A stretch of 64,000 nt of DNA from Candidatus Vicinibacter affinis (lineage in GTDB: Bacteria; Bacteroidota; Bacteroidia; Chitinophagales; Saprospiraceae), in assembly GCA_016714365.1 (NCBI GenBank), contig JADJNH010000005.1:434001-498000 (forward strand), in the 5' to 3' direction. The translations under genes were made by a program, and so were the position numbers. The notes beneath the pieces were generated by a model that had not been told where the DNA came from, ran no database searches, and saw only the letters and a program-made list of their open reading frames with translations. This document shows, piece after piece, positions 29,754 to 38,138 of the stretch; within the stretch, counting starts at the first letter, position 1; each line of letters opens with the position of its first letter.

Positions 29754-30542
29754 TTAAATATTTTTTTCAAGGATTTTGTTCTCAAGGCTTATTCCAAAAA
29801 GTCCGTAATCATAATATGCAGGATCCTCGGGTCTGAGACGACTGCAAAAATCTGAGATTTCTATAACAGACTTCCAATCCAATTGCTTTCTGGTGAGCAT
29901 ACCCAGCCTTCGTGCAGTACGCTCAACATGAACGTCCAAAGGAATCATTAATTGTGATGGTTTGATATTATTCCAAAGTCCAAAATCTACTCCATTTTGG
30001 TCTTTCCTGACCATCCATCTCAGATACATCAACAAACGTTTACATCTTGATCCTGAAGAGGGTCTTGAGACATGCTTCCGGGTTCTGCCAGGTACTAAAT
30101 CCATAGAGAAAAAGTTATGATAAAACTGTTCAAGAAGTACCTCCAATTTTAGATCCTGATGGTGAAAAGTGGGAAGGAAAGCAGATTCGAGACTTTTGTT
30201 CTTACCGTACCAATTTTGTAGAAATTCTAAAAAGTAAAAGCTATCAGCAGCATTGAAAGTACGATGAATAAATGTGCTAAACTTCTTTCTGTCAGAATCC
30301 AGATGGTTTAGGACAAAGTCATGTGGGGCGTCTTCCATTAATCGGCACAAATCCGTTCCTTTTGATATAATTGTTTTACGATTTCCCCATGAAAGCATGG
30401 CTACCCAAAATCCAATTATTTCAATATCTTCAGGTTTTGTGAATCGGTGTGGAATTTGAATTGGATCTAGGTTAATGAAACTCAGGTTATTATAATGTGC
30501 CGAATAGCGCTCAAGTATCTCTTTAATTAGAATTTCATCCAA
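29754..30542 (-). CDS. TIGR02757/DUF2400 family protein
   Basis: 262 aa, full length for the family. Recognisable are the N-terminal WVAMLSWGNRKTI region and the C-terminal block PLDVHVERTARRLGML with LRPEDPAYYDYGLFGI, which resembles the helix-hairpin-helix DNA glycosylase fold. The family has no established reaction, so any DNA-repair role is inference. The start is a TTG at 30542: an in-frame TAA lies two codons upstream and there is no ATG nearby. Divergent from the DUF4153 gene. Confidence 0.82.
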   Translation of the reverse strand: MDEILIKEILERYSAHYNNLSFINLDPIQIPHRFTKPEDIEIIGFWVAMLSWGNRKTIISKGTDLCRLMEDAPHDFVLNHLDSDRKKFSTFIHRTFNAADSFYFLEFLQNWYGKNKSLESAFLPTFHHQDLKLEVLLEQFYHNFFSMDLVPGRTRKHVSRPSSGSRCKRLLMYLRWMVRKDQNGVDFGLWNNIKPSQLMIPLDVHVERTARRLGMLTRKQLDWKSVIEISDFCSRLRPEDPAYYDYGLFGISLENKILEKNI

Positions 30543-30613
30543 AAGTTAGTAAATTTAATTTTCCGGCCAAAAATACAAGGTTATGAACCAAATACGTTAA
30601 CAACATCTAAACA

Positions 30614-32389
30614 TTGCCTATGAAATTTCTGAGTTTAGAAGGTCTAATACCCGCATTCCTGATTGCATTCAAGCGGTTTCCAATCAGCCTCCTAATGGCT
30701 TATACAGCTGCCATGCTTTACTTATGGCTATCAAGAGAAGAGGAGCATTTTCAATCTTGGAGTCCCATTTTGTTTGGTCTTCATGTTGGCTTTCCCTTGC
30801 TTGTTTCGGCACAATTGATTCATGAATCCATATTTAGACAGAAAATACAAAGATGGATAATTTATTTTTTGGCTGTAATAATAGTCGTCTTTCTGTCCTT
30901 GTATATTAAGGATATAGATTCTCCGGAATATAGGTATGCTTGCTTTTTAAGTTTCATAACATCTATCCTGATGGTTTCATTCAATGGATTTTTCCTGGAA
31001 AGGAAGAACTCCACCTATTGGATATTTAATCAGGAAGTCTTTATCAGCCTTTTTTTGACCGTTTTATACACCATACTTTTAATTGCAGGACTTGAAGGTG
31101 CTGTTGCAGCCATAAGGGCATTATTTGAATTTAAATGGTATGAACAGATTTATTCCGATATTCCTATCCTGGTAATTGGATTTTTCAGTACCACCTATTG
31201 GGCCGCTAATGTTCCCGAAAAATTAATTCAAGAAAAGGAAGAGTTCGATTATTATAAACAGAATTTAATAGTTGTAAAATTTATCCTTATTCCTTTGACA
31301 ATTTTGTATTTTTTGATTTTATATAGTTATGGATTGAAAATATTAATTCAATGGCAATTACCTGAGGGATGGGTTGGTAGTTTATGCCTTGGATTCTCAA
31401 TGGTCGGTGTATTTACCTATCTATTAAACTACTTATTACCGGAATACAACTCTTCAAAAATATTGTGGTGGTTTAGGAAATATTTTTTTATTTCCTTGAT
31501 ACCGGTATTACTCCTTTTGGCAGTGGCTATTATTAAAAGGATTTCCGATTATGGATTGACTGAAGAAAGAATTCTGGTTGCCTCTGCAGCTATCTGGTTA
31601 TTCATCATTAGTGTACATTTTATTTTTCAACAAGGATTATTGAAGCTAATCCCCATCAGTCTGTCAATTATTTGTTTGCTTTTGGCTTTTGGTCCATTTA
31701 ATGTTTACCAATTGTCATGGAAAAGTCAGACAAATCAATTGGATAAGTTTATTGAGCAAAATGGACTGTTTCAAGACGGGGCATGGACAAGGGGGGTAGA
31801 ACTTGATGCTGAAAAAATGGAAAGATTTAAAAACATTTTAAATTATTTATCATCCAGAAGTAAGTTGAATCCCTACATTGAAAAATTGAACAATGAACAG
31901 GAAATAAAAATGATCAATCAGTCTGATAAATATCTCCAAACAGATCTTATGATTAAAACATTAAATTATAAGACTATTGGAAATGAGCTATCCAATGAGA
32001 GCATAAGTTACAGTATGGATGGATATTCATCGGTTTCTTTTGAGAAATTAAGTGGAAATCTGGTTGCTGAAATGTCGGCATATGCTGACCAATTGAAATC
32101 AGAACAAAGGGAAAAATATAATTTAATTATATCGGAAGATAGAAAGGATGGAATCGTGACCGTTGAAAATTTTGAGCCTTTACATTTAAACATTGTAGAT
32201 AGCCTCCAGTCTAAATATGCCAACCTTTGGCAAATTCCAGGGCACAAGAATGGAGATGAGCTTAAGTTGTATTATTTTACCTATAATTTAAATGGATCGA
32301 AATTTACGGTTCTTTTGCGTCAGTTCTCCATTGTGGAATCGGAGGATGGCTATAAAATAGAAAGCTTGCGATTGAATTTATTGAAGTAA
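30614..32389 (+). CDS. DUF4153-family polytopic membrane protein
   Basis: 591 aa. The first 370 residues are almost entirely hydrophobic with about ten membrane spans; the family signature FNQEVF...GLEGAVAAIRALF lies near residues 140-170. The last 220 residues are soluble and polar. DUF4153 proteins have no proven function. Start ATG at 30614 gives MPMKF; the second Met at codon 3 is equally possible. The following lytic transglycosylase gene starts 38 nt downstream but has its own -7 element. Confidence 0.75.
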   Translation: MPMKFLSLEGLIPAFLIAFKRFPISLLMAYTAAMLYLWLSREEEHFQSWSPILFGLHVGFPLLVSAQLIHESIFRQKIQRWIIYFLAVIIVVFLSLYIKDIDSPEYRYACFLSFITSILMVSFNGFFLERKNSTYWIFNQEVFISLFLTVLYTILLIAGLEGAVAAIRALFEFKWYEQIYSDIPILVIGFFSTTYWAANVPEKLIQEKEEFDYYKQNLIVVKFILIPLTILYFLILYSYGLKILIQWQLPEGWVGSLCLGFSMVGVFTYLLNYLLPEYNSSKILWWFRKYFFISLIPVLLLLAVAIIKRISDYGLTEERILVASAAIWLFIISVHFIFQQGLLKLIPISLSIICLLLAFGPFNVYQLSWKSQTNQLDKFIEQNGLFQDGAWTRGVELDAEKMERFKNILNYLSSRSKLNPYIEKLNNEQEIKMINQSDKYLQTDLMIKTLNYKTIGNELSNESISYSMDGYSSVSFEKLSGNLVAEMSAYADQLKSEQREKYNLIISEDRKDGIVTVENFEPLHLNIVDSLQSKYANLWQIPGHKNGDELKLYYFTYNLNGSKFTVLLRQFSIVESEDGYKIESLRLNLLK

Positions 32390-32412
32390 AACCAGTATTA
32401 TTTTAATTAATG

Positions 32413-32420
32413 TAACTTTG
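32413..32420 (+). promoter_or_regulatory. -7 promoter element of the lytic transglycosylase gene
   Basis: TAACTTTG, ending only 7 nt before the ATG at 32428. If used, the mRNA would be nearly leaderless. No -33 TTTG at the usual distance. Confidence 0.5.
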
Positions 32421-32427
32421 TAAGGTC

Positions 32428-33342
32428 ATGGGAAAAATATATTCTAGGATTAGATTTAGGTGGGTAATTTTTAGTATTACATTTTTTTTTGTTGTAGGTG
32501 TTTTGTTTGTAGCCACTAAAACCCCTTATAATTTTTCTTTTGATCCTTTACCTCAAAGGATATACGCAATTAAGTTGGGAGACCATATAAGCTTCTCTGG
32601 AGAGACTGTTCCAGTTGATTATTTTGATGTGGCAGAAAGATTAGACAGGGAACTTTTATTAAATACTTACCAGCATTCTTCAACCATTCTTAATCTTAAA
32701 TTGTGCAAGAGGTTTTTTCCAACTATCGAGAGCATATTTAGAGAGGAGGGAGTACCTGATGACCTAAAATATTTGGCTATTGCTGAAAGCTCACTTAGAA
32801 ATGCAGTTTCTTCCTCCGGTGCTAAGGGATTTTGGCAATTCAGGGAATTGGCTGCAGGTGAATTTGGCCTTGAGATAAATGAGTATATTGATGAGCGAAA
32901 TCATTTTGAGAAATCTACCAGGGCTGCTGCCAAATATCTTAAAAAACTAAAAGATAGATTTGGCAGCTGGACTTTGGCTGCAGCTGCTTACAATATGGGA
33001 CCTACAGCTCTTCAAAATGCGCTGAATGAACAAAAGGAGAACAACTATTATGATTTAAATTTAAGCGAAGAAACGAACAGGTATGTTTTTAGAATTCTGG
33101 CCATCAAGGAGATTATGAAGGATCCCGAGCGTTTTGGTTATTTTCTAACCAATGTAGATTTGTATGAACCTTTAAATAAATATGAAATTGTAGAGGTCGA
33201 CACTACCCTAAGCAGTTTAGCTGATTTTGCTCATCAGTATGATATTACATATCGGCAATTGAAGATATATAATCCCTGGCTTTTGAAATCAACCTTGCCT
33301 ATAAAATCAGGCAAGAGCTATAAAATCTGGATCCCAAAATAA
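32428..33342 (+). CDS. Membrane-anchored lytic transglycosylase (MltD-like) with LysM
   Basis: 304 aa. One N-terminal membrane span (residues about 12-30) anchors the protein facing the periplasm. The SLT/lysozyme-like domain (about 90-245) has the catalytic Glu120 in AIAESS, followed by GAKGFWQF and AAAYNMGP, the typical motifs of family 1 lytic transglycosylases that cleave the MurNAc-GlcNAc bond and form 1,6-anhydro ends. The last 50 residues (YEIVEVDTTLSSLADFA to the end) form a LysM-like peptidoglycan-binding module. Likely role: cell-wall remodelling. Confidence 0.9.
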   Translation: MGKIYSRIRFRWVIFSITFFFVVGVLFVATKTPYNFSFDPLPQRIYAIKLGDHISFSGETVPVDYFDVAERLDRELLLNTYQHSSTILNLKLCKRFFPTIESIFREEGVPDDLKYLAIAESSLRNAVSSSGAKGFWQFRELAAGEFGLEINEYIDERNHFEKSTRAAAKYLKKLKDRFGSWTLAAAAYNMGPTALQNALNEQKENNYYDLNLSEETNRYVFRILAIKEIMKDPERFGYFLTNVDLYEPLNKYEIVEVDTTLSSLADFAHQYDITYRQLKIYNPWLLKSTLPIKSGKSYKIWIPK

Positions 33343-33371
33343 AATTGACATAAAATAGTGGGTTAATTTTT

Positions 33372-33379
33372 TAATTTTG
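33372..33379 (+). promoter_or_regulatory. -7 promoter element of the GH3-family gene
   Basis: TAATTTTG, 24 nt before the ATG at 33404. A TTGACA lies 24 nt upstream, a little far for a -33 box. Confidence 0.45.
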
Positions 33380-33403
33380 GGCATATTACCTTGTCACTGA
33401 ATT

Positions 33404-34930
33404 ATGAAAAACCTTATTAACTCACTCTGGGCGCAGTACCTCAAAATTCATAAAGGAGAGATTGAAGAGTTTATCAGGCATCCTCATGAAGTTCAATGGA
33501 AGCAGTTAAAGAAAATTCTTAAAAGGGCAGAATCCACTGAATGGGGACAACGGTATTCGTTTAAAGATGTGGATGAGGCAAAGGACTGGAAGTCTACACT
33601 TCCGATTTTTGAATATGATGACATAAAAGCCGATATCCATCGGATGATGAAAGGTGAAAGGGATATACTCTGGCCTGGAAGAGTTAAGTATTTTGCAAAG
33701 TCATCAGGAACAACTTCAGATAAGAGTAAATACATCCCAGTCACCAATGAAAATCATAAAGAATGCCACACTAAGGGAGGTTGGCGGTTGGTTTCACGAT
33801 TGTATGATAATTTAGTAAATCCCAGGATTGTAGTTGGGAAAAGTATTTTGCTTGCAGGTAGTTTGAGAGATGATATCCCCGAATTTCCAGGGAGTATTGT
33901 TGGAGATGTTTCTGCGGTTATTTTTAGTAGATTGAATCCGATCGCTCTTAATTTTATAACTCCTGGTCTTGAAATCAATTTATTGGAAAACTTTGAAGAA
34001 AAGCTTGATAAAATTGCCAGTATATGTAGTAAAGAAGACATTACAATGGTTGCAGGAACGCCTACCTGGTCTATGGTATTGTTTAAGAAAATCCTTGAAT
34101 TAACAGGGAAAGATAATATGCATGACGTTTGGCCAAACATGCAGGTTTTTGTTCATGGCGCAGTGAGTTTTGTTCCTTACCGTAAACCCTTTGAACAATT
34201 TTTTCCTTCCCCGGACATGCGATATATGGAGACATATAATGCGAGTGAAGGATATTTTGCTGTGCAATATGATTTTGACCACGATGACATGCTTCTGCTC
34301 TTGGATAATGGTGTTTTTTACGAATTTATCCCAATGAGTGAATGGGAGGAGGAGAACCCAAAAACCCATTTGTTGTCGGAGGTAGAAATAGGTAAGAACT
34401 ACGCAATGGTGATCACGACCAACTCAGGCTTATACAGATATAAAATAGGGGATACCATCTGCTTTACATCCACAGAACCTTATAAAATTAAGATCACTGG
34501 TAGGATAAAGCAATTTATCAACGTGTTTGGTGAGGAAGTAATGGTATCTAACACTGATCAGGCTTTAGCGGATACCTGTGCCACTTTTAAGGCAATGGTA
34601 AAGGAATATACCGTTGCGCCTATATTTCTCCAAAATGAAAGTAAAGGAGGACATGAGTGGGTCATTGAATTTGAGAAATCACCTTCAGATCCAATTGCTT
34701 TTGCCAAAGCCCTCGATCAAAATCTACAAAGGGTTAATTCTGATTATGAAGCCAAAAGGTATAAGAACCTGGCTCTAGATAACCTTAAACTTAACGTTGC
34801 CCCTGAAGGTACTTTTATGGAATGGATGAAATTCCGAAACAAAATTGGGGCACAACAAAAAGTCCCTAGACTGTCAAATACGCGTCAGTATATTGATGAA
34901 ATTCTAAACATGATGAATTCAAAATCATAA
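33404..34930 (+). CDS. GH3-family acyl-adenylating enzyme
   Basis: 508 aa, matching the length of bacterial GH3 proteins. The ATP-binding motif SSGTTSDKSKYIPVT lies near residue 105; the second conserved block YNASEGYFAVQYD is near residue 280 and the YRYKIGD block near 345. In plants GH3 enzymes activate jasmonate or auxin as acyl-AMP and join it to an amino acid. Bacteroidota homologues are common but their substrates are not known, so no specific product is claimed. Probably monocistronic, with a hairpin after it. Confidence 0.88.
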   Translation: MKNLINSLWAQYLKIHKGEIEEFIRHPHEVQWKQLKKILKRAESTEWGQRYSFKDVDEAKDWKSTLPIFEYDDIKADIHRMMKGERDILWPGRVKYFAKSSGTTSDKSKYIPVTNENHKECHTKGGWRLVSRLYDNLVNPRIVVGKSILLAGSLRDDIPEFPGSIVGDVSAVIFSRLNPIALNFITPGLEINLLENFEEKLDKIASICSKEDITMVAGTPTWSMVLFKKILELTGKDNMHDVWPNMQVFVHGAVSFVPYRKPFEQFFPSPDMRYMETYNASEGYFAVQYDFDHDDMLLLLDNGVFYEFIPMSEWEEENPKTHLLSEVEIGKNYAMVITTNSGLYRYKIGDTICFTSTEPYKIKITGRIKQFINVFGEEVMVSNTDQALADTCATFKAMVKEYTVAPIFLQNESKGGHEWVIEFEKSPSDPIAFAKALDQNLQRVNSDYEAKRYKNLALDNLKLNVAPEGTFMEWMKFRNKIGAQQKVPRLSNTRQYIDEILNMMNSKS

Positions 34931-34974
34931 CTTGAATTTATCCTTCCACTTTTATTTTGAAGTCCTAATTTTTT

Positions 34975-34994
34975 AAGGGTTTTCAACCCTTTTA
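34975..34994 (+). terminator. Probable terminator of the GH3 gene
   Basis: 7-bp stem (34975-34981 with 34985-34991), TTC loop, then TTT. Located 45 nt after the stop. Confidence 0.6.
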
Positions 34995-35169
34995 TGCTGG
35001 AGATTACCTTTGCCAGAAGGATATTTGGGCAAATGCAATAATTTTTTTATAAATTTTAATATTTAATAATACATACAATATCAATTAATAATATATATAA
35101 AAATATATAATATAAATATTTTTTGAAAAATAGTTTAGCAAATATTACATATTAATAAAAATATATATA

Positions 35170-35177
35170 TAAATTTG
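35170..35177 (+). promoter_or_regulatory. -7 element before the 69-aa gene
   Basis: TAAATTTG, 22 nt before the ATG at 35200, in extremely AT-rich DNA, so a chance match is possible. Confidence 0.4.
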
Positions 35178-35199
35178 TTTTTATATAAAAAACTCTGTT

Positions 35200-35409
35200 A
35201 TGCAAGGTTGGAAGAAAATTATGACTCTTAGAGACAGCTACAAAGCTGAAATTAAGAAAATTCAACTGATTAAAAACGGCATTGAGGCTATGTTAATGGC
35301 TAAGAGTAAAGGAGCCATCCAGGTCTCGCTTGGTGGAGTAGATCTGTATGTGAAAGAAGGCCAGTATGAAATAGCCACAATCCTCTTGTTTGAAAACGAG
35401 GAAGATTAG
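35200..35409 (+). CDS. Small hypothetical protein (69 aa)
   Basis: Not recognised. The product is mixed-charge and soluble: a basic helical N-terminal half (RDSYKAEIKKIQLIKNGIEA) and a beta-like second half ending in acidic ENEED. A later Met at codon 7 is an alternative start. Coding character and a -7 element 22 nt upstream support a real gene. It follows a 160-bp stretch that is almost pure A/T. Confidence 0.55.
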   Translation: MQGWKKIMTLRDSYKAEIKKIQLIKNGIEAMLMAKSKGAIQVSLGGVDLYVKEGQYEIATILLFENEED

Positions 35410-35426
35410 TTACCGGCTGACTTACT

Positions 35427-35552
35427 TTAAAAACTAAGCTGGAAGTTTTTATTGTACACCCATACCAACAGGGTGATAAAAAGGAAAAGAAAAATGAGGA
35501 AGAATACAAAACACCTTCCTTTACTTCCTTTATTGAGTTCATGTAATTCCAT
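35427..35552 (-). CDS. Small single-span membrane protein (41 aa)
   Basis: ATG at 35552, TAA at 35427-35429. A polar, basic start (MELHELNKGSKGR) precedes one membrane span of about 20 residues (residues 14-33, Phe/Leu/Ile rich with a final VWVY) and a short tail NKNFQLSF. The positive-inside charge pattern predicts the N-terminus in the cytoplasm. Too short for similarity calls; I do not recognise the family. Convergent with the 69-aa gene, 17 nt apart. Confidence 0.45.
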   Translation of the reverse strand: MELHELNKGSKGRCFVFFLIFLFLFITLLVWVYNKNFQLSF

Positions 35553-35711
35553 GGATCTTATTTAAGCTGCAAAATAAAATCAAAAACCTTAGTTGGGCAA
35601 AAAAAATGCAATATTCCTGAATTTTTACCTAAAAAAACTTTTTTCACTGGGTGGTTTCATTTTTTGAGCGACTGAAAGTGATTTCAAAAGCTACCTTGGA
35701 TTTCATTGAGC

Positions 35712-35719
35712 TATATTTG
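35712..35719 (+). promoter_or_regulatory. -7 element of the rRNA methyltransferase gene
   Basis: TATATTTG, 19 nt before the ATG at 35739. A TTG lies only 13 nt upstream, so the -33 box is uncertain. Confidence 0.5.
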
Positions 35720-35738
35720 GGCCAAGTAATCAATCAAG

Positions 35739-36929
35739 ATGGAGTTACAAAAGGTTATTCTGCACCAAAACAAAACATTTTCTATAAAAAGACAGCATCC
35801 CTGGATTTTTTCTGGCGCAATTCTTAAAAAAGATCATAAGATTTCTGATGGTGACATGGTCGATGTCTTTGATGAACAAGGACAATTTCTAGGTTTCGGA
35901 CATTTTCATTTGGGTAGTATTGCTGTGAAAATGCTTTCGTTTGGGTCTAAACATTTTACAGATAAGTTTTGGAAAGTGAGATTGTTAGAGGCTTTTCAGT
36001 CAAGACAAAAACTTATTTCTGCTGGCTTGATACCATCAAATGCTTATAGGCTGGTGCATGGTGAATCTGATGGATTACCAGGGTTAATCATTGACGTATA
36101 TAAAGATGTTGCGGTTATTCAATGTCACACCATAGGCATGCACAGACATATAGACCAGATTGTTGAAGCAATTAAATCAGTTGACCAATTGGTTATAAAC
36201 TCAGTATTTGATAAAAGTTGTGACAGTCTTCCCACTGAATACGCCCGACTGGTGGGCAATAAGTTTATTTTGGGGAATGAAGGTCTGCCACAAATAACCG
36301 AGAATGAATTACTTTATGAAATTAACATAGTCCAGGGTCAAAAAACAGGTTTTTTCCTAGACCAAAGAGACAATCGGTTATTGGTTAAAGTGCTGTCTCA
36401 ATCAAGAACAATCCTAAATGCCTTTTGTTACACCGGAGGATTTAGTTTAAGCGCATTGCGAGGTGGTGCCACAAGAGTTGTTTCAATTGACAGTTCTGCA
36501 AAAGCTATGGAGTTACTGGAGCACAACCTTCAATTAAACAACTTACAAGATGGTCGACATCAAAGTCAAACTGAGGATGTAATCAGTTATTTTAAGCAAA
36601 TCAAAGAGCATGAATTTGACCTTATAATTCTTGATCCTCCTGCCTTTGCCAAAACATTAGCGAAACGCCATACAGCCATACAAGCCTACAAAAGGCTTAA
36701 TTTGGGGGCAATACTCAAAATCAAATGTCCCGGTTATTTGTTTACTTTTTCATGTTCACAAGTGGTCACCGAAGAATTGTTTTATAGTGCTGTAGTAGCT
36801 GCGGGCATTGAATCCGGGAAAAGGATAAAAATCATTAAAAGGCTCAGTCAAGCTCCGGACCATCCGGTGAGCCTTTTCCACCCTGAAGGATCTTATCTTA
36901 AAGGTTTATTGCTTGAAATCACAGACTGA
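35739..36929 (+). CDS. Class I SAM-dependent rRNA methyltransferase, RlmI-like
   Basis: 396 aa, the length of RlmI. An N-terminal PUA domain (residues about 1-75, with the typical RQHPWIFSGAI opening) binds RNA. The EEHD-like middle region is followed by a Rossmann methyltransferase domain: NAFCYTGGFSLSA near residue 228, VSIDSS, and the catalytic LILDPPAFAK near 295, then FTFSCSQ with the Cys expected for 5-methylcytosine formation. E. coli RlmI makes m5C1962 in 23S rRNA; the same target is inferred here. The next gene starts 5 nt downstream and is probably co-transcribed. Confidence 0.9.
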   Translation: MELQKVILHQNKTFSIKRQHPWIFSGAILKKDHKISDGDMVDVFDEQGQFLGFGHFHLGSIAVKMLSFGSKHFTDKFWKVRLLEAFQSRQKLISAGLIPSNAYRLVHGESDGLPGLIIDVYKDVAVIQCHTIGMHRHIDQIVEAIKSVDQLVINSVFDKSCDSLPTEYARLVGNKFILGNEGLPQITENELLYEINIVQGQKTGFFLDQRDNRLLVKVLSQSRTILNAFCYTGGFSLSALRGGATRVVSIDSSAKAMELLEHNLQLNNLQDGRHQSQTEDVISYFKQIKEHEFDLIILDPPAFAKTLAKRHTAIQAYKRLNLGAILKIKCPGYLFTFSCSQVVTEELFYSAVVAAGIESGKRIKIIKRLSQAPDHPVSLFHPEGSYLKGLLLEITD

Positions 36930-36934
36930 AGAAA

Positions 36935-37243
36935 ATGGAAAATTTAAACCTTCCTCCATTACCCCCTGACATTCCATCAGACCCCTCTGATGAAGAAAGG
37001 TACATTGAATTGATTTTGGAAAGAGTGGAAGAATTATTAGAAAAAGATCCAGGTCTTTTATTTAGTCATATGTACCGCCTTGACATTGAAGAGCATGTCA
37101 TAAACACGATTCTTAAATTTAGTCCGCCAGATCAAATTTCCAACTTGTTGGCACAGGAGATCTGGCGTCGTCAAAAGCAAAGGATGTACCATAAAAAGCA
37201 TACTTCCGTAAAACCAATTCAAGATAAGGGATGGGAGTTTTGA
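36935..37243 (+). CDS. Hypothetical protein (102 aa)
   Basis: Not recognised. A Pro-rich start (LPPLPPDIPSDPSDEE) is followed by two amphipathic acidic helices and a basic tail (RRQKQRMYHKKH). No signal or membrane span. It lies 5 nt after the rRNA methyltransferase gene, so shared expression is likely; a ribosome-related role would be guesswork. Confidence 0.7.
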   Translation: MENLNLPPLPPDIPSDPSDEERYIELILERVEELLEKDPGLLFSHMYRLDIEEHVINTILKFSPPDQISNLLAQEIWRRQKQRMYHKKHTSVKPIQDKGWEF

Positions 37244-37254
37244 ATTTCAGGCAC

Positions 37255-37271
37255 TTAAACAGTCTGTTTAA
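37255..37271. promoter_or_regulatory. Palindrome before the rpsF promoter
   Basis: 8-bp arms (37255-37262 and 37264-37271) around one central T, extended by GCA/TGC three bases out. It lies 12 nt after the hypothetical gene and 40 nt before the rpsF -33 box: either a weak terminator or an operator. Confidence 0.4.
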
Positions 37272-37310
37272 ATGCGATTTTAAAACTTAATAGGCCAAAA
37301 CTCAATTTTT

Positions 37311-37342
37311 TTTGTGGTTTTCAGGACTTAGTCATATCTTTG
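37311..37342 (+). promoter_or_regulatory. Promoter of the rpsF-rpsR-rplI operon
   Basis: TTTG at 37311-37314, 20-nt spacer, TATCTTTG at 37335-37342: a full Bacteroidota consensus promoter. The predicted leader is only about 25 nt, too short for the classical S6:S18-binding hairpin described in other phyla. Confidence 0.85.
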
Positions 37343-37371
37343 CAGCCCTTTAATAAAAATTATTAAGTCAA

Positions 37372-37824
37372 ATGAAACATTTTGAAGTAAGCTTTATCGT
37401 AGATCCAGTGCTGTCGGGCGATGAAGTTAAATCGACAGCCCAAACCTACCAGGATATGCTGGTCACCGAAGGTGCAAGCATTGTTCACGTAGATGAAATG
37501 GGACTCAGGCCATTAGCCTATCCTATCAACAAGCGGTCCACAGGGGTGTATTTTTGCATCGAGTTTTCCGCAGAAAGTGGTTCCTTCATAGCCAAAGTTG
37601 AACTGGCTTTGAAACGAGACGAGCGCATTATGCGCTTCCTTACAGTTAGCCTTGACAAGTATGGCGTCAAGTACAATGAAGACAAGAGAAACGGAAAGAT
37701 TGGTAAAAAAGTCAGAAAGGAAAAGCCGGTAAAAGAACCTACCGGAAGACCTTATCAGGCGCCAAGGGCAGCAGCCCCAGTTGAGGCAGTTGCCTCTCCT
37801 GAAATCGAAAATCCTGAAGTTTAA
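37372..37824 (+). CDS. rpsF: 30S ribosomal protein S6
   Basis: 150 aa. Residues 1-100 are the S6 fold (KHFEVSFIVDP at the start, RPLAYPINKRSTGVYF in the centre, DERIMRFLTV near the end). The remaining 50 residues are a basic then Pro/Ala-rich extension, commonly seen in Bacteroidota S6. S6 pairs with S18 on the platform of the small subunit. First gene of the rpsF-rpsR-rplI operon. Confidence 0.97.
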   Translation: MKHFEVSFIVDPVLSGDEVKSTAQTYQDMLVTEGASIVHVDEMGLRPLAYPINKRSTGVYFCIEFSAESGSFIAKVELALKRDERIMRFLTVSLDKYGVKYNEDKRNGKIGKKVRKEKPVKEPTGRPYQAPRAAAPVEAVASPEIENPEV

Positions 37825-37850
37825 TTTGTTCACCATTTAATTTAAAGTAC

Positions 37851-38117
37851 ATGGCTACGCAAGATGAAATAAAATTCCTCAGCAATCCCAACATCGGGAA
37901 AAAGCAAAAAAAATATTGCCGATTTAAAAAATTCGGCCTGAAGCACATTGATTACAAGGATGCAGATTTTCTCATTCAGTTTGTTAATGAGCAAGGTAAA
38001 CTTCTTCCGAGAAGACTTACCGGGAACTCTCTTAAATATCAAAGAAGAGTTGCTTCAGCGGTGAAAAGAGCCAGACATTTGGCTATTCTTCCGTATTTAT
38101 CAGACCTTCTTAAATAA
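37851..38117 (+). CDS. rpsR: 30S ribosomal protein S18
   Basis: 88 aa, normal length. Typical features are the KKYCRFKKFGLKHIDYKD start and the basic block PRRLTGNSLKYQRRVASAVK followed by ARHLAILPY. It binds S6 and 16S rRNA. Starts 26 nt after rpsF. Confidence 0.98.
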   Translation: MATQDEIKFLSNPNIGKKQKKYCRFKKFGLKHIDYKDADFLIQFVNEQGKLLPRRLTGNSLKYQRRVASAVKRARHLAILPYLSDLLK

Positions 38118-38138
38118 TTCAACCAAAAGATTAAGTCT

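Larger units (their letters stand above)
35410..35738. other. Region between the 69-aa gene and the rRNA methyltransferase gene
   Basis: 329 bp holding the 41-aa membrane-protein ORF on the minus strand, A-tract runs around 35598-35645 and the -7 element of the next gene. Nothing else visible. Confidence 0.5.

Noticed and set aside
35030..35199. Replication origin in the AT-rich stretch
   Set aside because: No DnaA boxes, dnaA/dnaN or other origin genes seen nearby.
35300..35542. 80-codon minus-strand ORF overlapping the 69-aa gene
   Set aside because: A different frame (35427-35552) gives a far more protein-like membrane protein, and this one runs antisense through the 69-aa gene.
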